In this document: positions 62,046-64,000 of the stretch, in pieces
Position numbering within the stretch: the stretch's first letter is position 1
Layout of the letters: each line of letters starts with the position of its first letter
Source: Rivularia sp. T60_A2020_040
Lineage (GTDB): Bacteria; Cyanobacteriota; Cyanobacteriia; Cyanobacteriales; Nostocaceae
Direction of reading: 5' to 3'
Assembly: GCA_015272215.1 (NCBI GenBank)
Contig: JACYMD010000004.1
Location: 1-64,000, forward strand
Length of the DNA: 64,000 nt
Notes under the pieces: generated by a model
What the model was told of the DNA's origin: nothing
The model's database searches: none
Seen by the model: the letters and a program-made list of their open reading frames with translations, nothing else
Program-made: the position numbers and the translations under genes

Positions 62046-62073
62046 GTAGAGACGTTATATATAACGTCTCTAC
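62046..62073. repeat. Perfect 28-bp palindrome
   Basis: GTAGAGACGTTATA followed directly by its reverse complement, with no central spacer. The word GTAGAGACG also begins or ends the neighbouring repeats at 1990-2000 and 30024-30033. Confidence 0.75.
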
Positions 62074-62225
62074 ATTACGTCGGTAGACAAACAAAATCAA
62101 TCAATCAAAACAAACTAATGAAAAGGACTACTAGCCCCGTATTACAAGACTTTAATCAAATTTAAATATACAAATTAAACTCTTCTAAGCTCATAAACTA
62201 TCAACTAACCACCATCAACTCTCAA

Positions 62226-62615
62226 ATGGATATTGTCGAAATATTGAAAGCAGATTATCAACGTTTTCCGGTGAATCAAACTTATAGCATTTACGCGGAA
62301 GATGTTTACTTCAAAGATGCGATGAATGAATTTAATGGGGTTGAACGTTATAAATTAATGATTAAGTTTATTGAAACTTTCTTCCTCAAACCTCAGATGG
62401 ATTTGCATGATATCCGCAAGGAAGGAGATACTATCAAAACCGAGTGGACTCTAAATTGGAATACACCTCTACCTTGGAAACCACGAATTTCTATCCCTGG
62501 ATGGAGTACGTTGACTGTAAATTCTGATGGATTGATAATTTCTCACATTGATTATTGGAAATGTTCGCGATTGGATGTGGTGAAACAGCATTTCTTTTCT
62601 TTAAAGAAGTCATAA
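62226..62615 (+). CDS. DUF2358 family protein
   Basis: A 129-residue protein of DUF2358, shared by cyanobacteria and plants, with an NTF2/SnoaL-like fold. Signs: [30 protein letters not shown] (about 20-49), [21 protein letters not shown] (about 77-97) and [20 protein letters not shown] (about 105-125). No signal peptide. Function unknown. ATG start. The ArsA-like gene starts 43 bp after it, in the same direction, so co-transcription is possible. Confidence 0.85.
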   Translation: MDIVEILKADYQRFPVNQTYSIYAEDVYFKDAMNEFNGVERYKLMIKFIETFFLKPQMDLHDIRKEGDTIKTEWTLNWNTPLPWKPRISIPGWSTLTVNSDGLIISHIDYWKCSRLDVVKQHFFSLKKS

Positions 62616-62658
62616 TGTAAATAAATGTAAAAACTTCTCAGGAAAGAAATTATCATTC

Positions 62659-63846
62659 ATGCGCGTAATTTTAATGACAGGGAAAGGTGGTGTGGGCAAA
62701 ACTTCGGTTGCTGCGGCTACAGGACTACGTTGTGCGGAATTAGGTTATCGCACGCTGGTTTTAAGTACAGATCCAGCCCATTCTTTAGCAGATAGTTTTG
62801 ATTTGGAACTTGGACACGAAGCGCAACAAGTTCGTGCAAATTTGTGGGGTGCGGAATTAGATGCACTTTTAGAACTTGAGGGGAACTGGGGTGCTGTGAA
62901 GCGCTATATTACTCAAGTTTTACAAGCTAGGGGGTTGGAAGGAATCCAAGCTGAGGAATTAGCGATTTTACCGGGGATGGATGAGATTTTCGGCTTGGTG
63001 AGAATGAAACGTCATTATGATGATGGTGAATATGATGTTTTAATTATTGATTCTGCACCTACAGGTACAGCTTTGCGGTTATTGAGTTTACCGGAAGTTG
63101 GTGGTTGGTATATGCGGCGTTTTTATAAGCCTTTTCAAAATATTTCGGTAGCACTACGTCCATTGGTGGAGCCGATTTTTAGACCGATTGCGGGGTTTTC
63201 CTTACCCGATAAAGAGGTGATGGATGCACCTTATGAATTTTATCAGCAAATCGAAGCCCTAGAAAAAGTATTAACTGATAATACTCAAACTTCGGTGCGT
63301 CTGGTTACTAACCCCGAAAAGATGGTAATTAAAGAATCTCTCCGCGCTCATGCTTATTTAAGTTTGTACAATGTTGCGACGGATTTAGTAATAGCAAATC
63401 GGATTATTCCCCAATCAGTACAAGATCCATTTTTTCAAAGATGGAAAGAAAATCAAGAACAATATCGTCAACAACTTCATGAAAATTTTCATCCTTTACC
63501 CGTCAAGGAAGTTCCACTTTTTTCTGAAGAAATGTGTGGTTTAGCAGCTTTAGAAAGACTCAAAGAAACACTTTATCAAGATGAAGATCCGACTCAGGTT
63601 TATTACAAAGAAAATACAATTCGAGTTGTTCAAGACCAAAATCAATATAGTTTGGAATTATATCTACCCGGCATTCCCAAAGACAAGGTAAATCTGAGCA
63701 AAAGTGGCGATGAATTAAATATTACTATTGGTAATCATCGTCGCAATCTGGTTTTACCACAAGCTTTAGCAGCACTGCAACCAGTCGGAGCAAAAATGGA
63801 AGAAGATTATTTAAAAATCCGTTTTGCGGAAGTTGTTAAGGCTTAA
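62659..63846 (+). CDS. ArsA/Get3-like ATPase with C-terminal Hsp20-like domain
   Basis: A 395-residue P-loop ATPase of the ArsA/Get3 (TRC40) family: deviant Walker [10 protein letters not shown] (Lys14), [16 protein letters not shown] (A2-like, about 35-50), [18 protein letters not shown] (switch II, about 129-146). Like other cyanobacterial homologues, residues about 305-395 form an alpha-crystallin/Hsp20-like domain ([21 protein letters not shown]). ArsA handles arsenite efflux and Get3 tail-anchored proteins, and cyanobacterial proteins of this type lack a clear proven role. No arsB or arsenic genes are adjacent. ATG start with AGGAAAG upstream. Confidence 0.85.
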   Translation: MRVILMTGKGGVGKTSVAAATGLRCAELGYRTLVLSTDPAHSLADSFDLELGHEAQQVRANLWGAELDALLELEGNWGAVKRYITQVLQARGLEGIQAEELAILPGMDEIFGLVRMKRHYDDGEYDVLIIDSAPTGTALRLLSLPEVGGWYMRRFYKPFQNISVALRPLVEPIFRPIAGFSLPDKEVMDAPYEFYQQIEALEKVLTDNTQTSVRLVTNPEKMVIKESLRAHAYLSLYNVATDLVIANRIIPQSVQDPFFQRWKENQEQYRQQLHENFHPLPVKEVPLFSEEMCGLAALERLKETLYQDEDPTQVYYKENTIRVVQDQNQYSLELYLPGIPKDKVNLSKSGDELNITIGNHRRNLVLPQALAALQPVGAKMEEDYLKIRFAEVVKA

Positions 63847-63861
63847 TTATCATTTTTTTTC

Positions 63862-63881
63862 AGGTGGGCATCGTCCCACCT
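63862..63881. repeat. AGGTGGG hairpin after the ArsA-like gene
   Basis: AGGTGGG (63862-63868) and CCCACCT (63875-63881) form a 7-bp stem, 15 bp after the stop codon, preceded by a T run. It could be a weak terminator or a relative of the GCGGGCA hairpin at 8371. Confidence 0.5.
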
Positions 63882-64000
63882 ACATATTTGAAGATAACAG
63901 GATTAATTTTTCAATAAATAATTTTTAAACCTGAAATTATTAACAATTATAAATTTAAAAATTAAATTTTAATTAATTTTTGGTAAGTGTTCTTACTGAA

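Larger units (their letters stand above)
61923..62225. other. Intergenic region with two repeat elements
   Basis: The segment contains the tail-type repeat at 61939-61969 and the perfect palindrome at 62046-62073. No gene seen. Confidence 0.55.

Noticed and set aside
1-64000. Tandem arrays as CRISPR
   Set aside because: The units are 7 bp and contiguous, without spacers, and no cas-like gene is present.

Overview
The window is cyanobacterial chromosomal DNA. It carries psaA and psaB (photosystem I core), a Tab2/Atab2-type RNA-binding protein, Ycf23/DUF561, several families known mainly from cyanobacteria (DUF1995, DUF3727, DUF2358, KGK, a KaiB-like protein), and about twenty copies of the HIP1 octamer GCGATCGC. 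The many 7-bp tandem repeat arrays and the low GC content suggest a filamentous, probably heterocyst-forming (Nostocales, Calothrix/Rivularia-like) organism. The genus is inference. No tRNA, rRNA or CRISPR array was recognised.

Layout. 0-5 kb: Tab2-like protein, DUF561, a sugar aminotransferase (DegT family), a FetB-type permease, peptide deformylase and a Cys-rich miniprotein. 5-14 kb: an unrecognised 274-aa protein, two small secreted proteins sharing a G-C-x-C-x-x-C motif, a WD40 protein beside a CobW GTPase, an alpha/beta hydrolase, SufE, dapB, a membrane protein and a KGK protein. 14.6-17 kb: a transposase remnant and a repeat-rich lipoprotein. 17.3-22 kb: the psaA-psaB operon, followed by an IS200/IS605-derived miniature element, a terminator hairpin and a broken DNA methyltransferase. 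22.8-32.6 kb: GDSL hydrolase, Ser/Thr kinase, Omp85 protein, LpxB-like glycosyltransferase, and a GNAT-ruvX-DUF3727 gene group. 32.7-43.1 kb: small protein, pentapeptide-repeat protein, zinc metalloprotease, Uma2 nuclease, DUF1995, cysteine desulfurase, and a phospholipase D-like lipoprotein with EF-hand and helix-hairpin-helix segments. 43.1-44.4 kb: a 392-bp perfect direct duplication around a GC-rich spacer, just upstream of a type II NAD(P)H dehydrogenase. 45.8-53.8 kb: HAD hydrolase, DUF4278, moeA, TM2 protein, rpmG-rpsR, RNase R-family gene, a leuA-like remnant, DUF952 and a KaiB-like protein. 54-64 kb: pilT, recQ, DUF4912, a phosphodiester glycosidase, two small cyanobacterial proteins and an ArsA/Get3-like ATPase.

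Most genes are single housekeeping or cyanobacterial-core genes rather than one large pathway. The functional groupings that can be supported are psaA-psaB, rpmG-rpsR, the GNAT-ruvX-DUF3727 run, and two genes for sulfur mobilisation (sufE and a cysteine desulfurase) that are not adjacent.

The least ordinary content is non-coding. About twenty heptanucleotide arrays of several sequences nearly all carry a stop codon in the reading direction of the gene they abut, and several supply its last codons. About ten copies of a 15-bp-arm hairpin (AGAAGTCGGGTTTTT and its complement) are dispersed between genes, together with other short palindromic repeats. No complete new multigene system was recognised. 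The best leads are the array/gene-end relationship, the 392-bp duplication and the paired secreted Cys-motif peptides.
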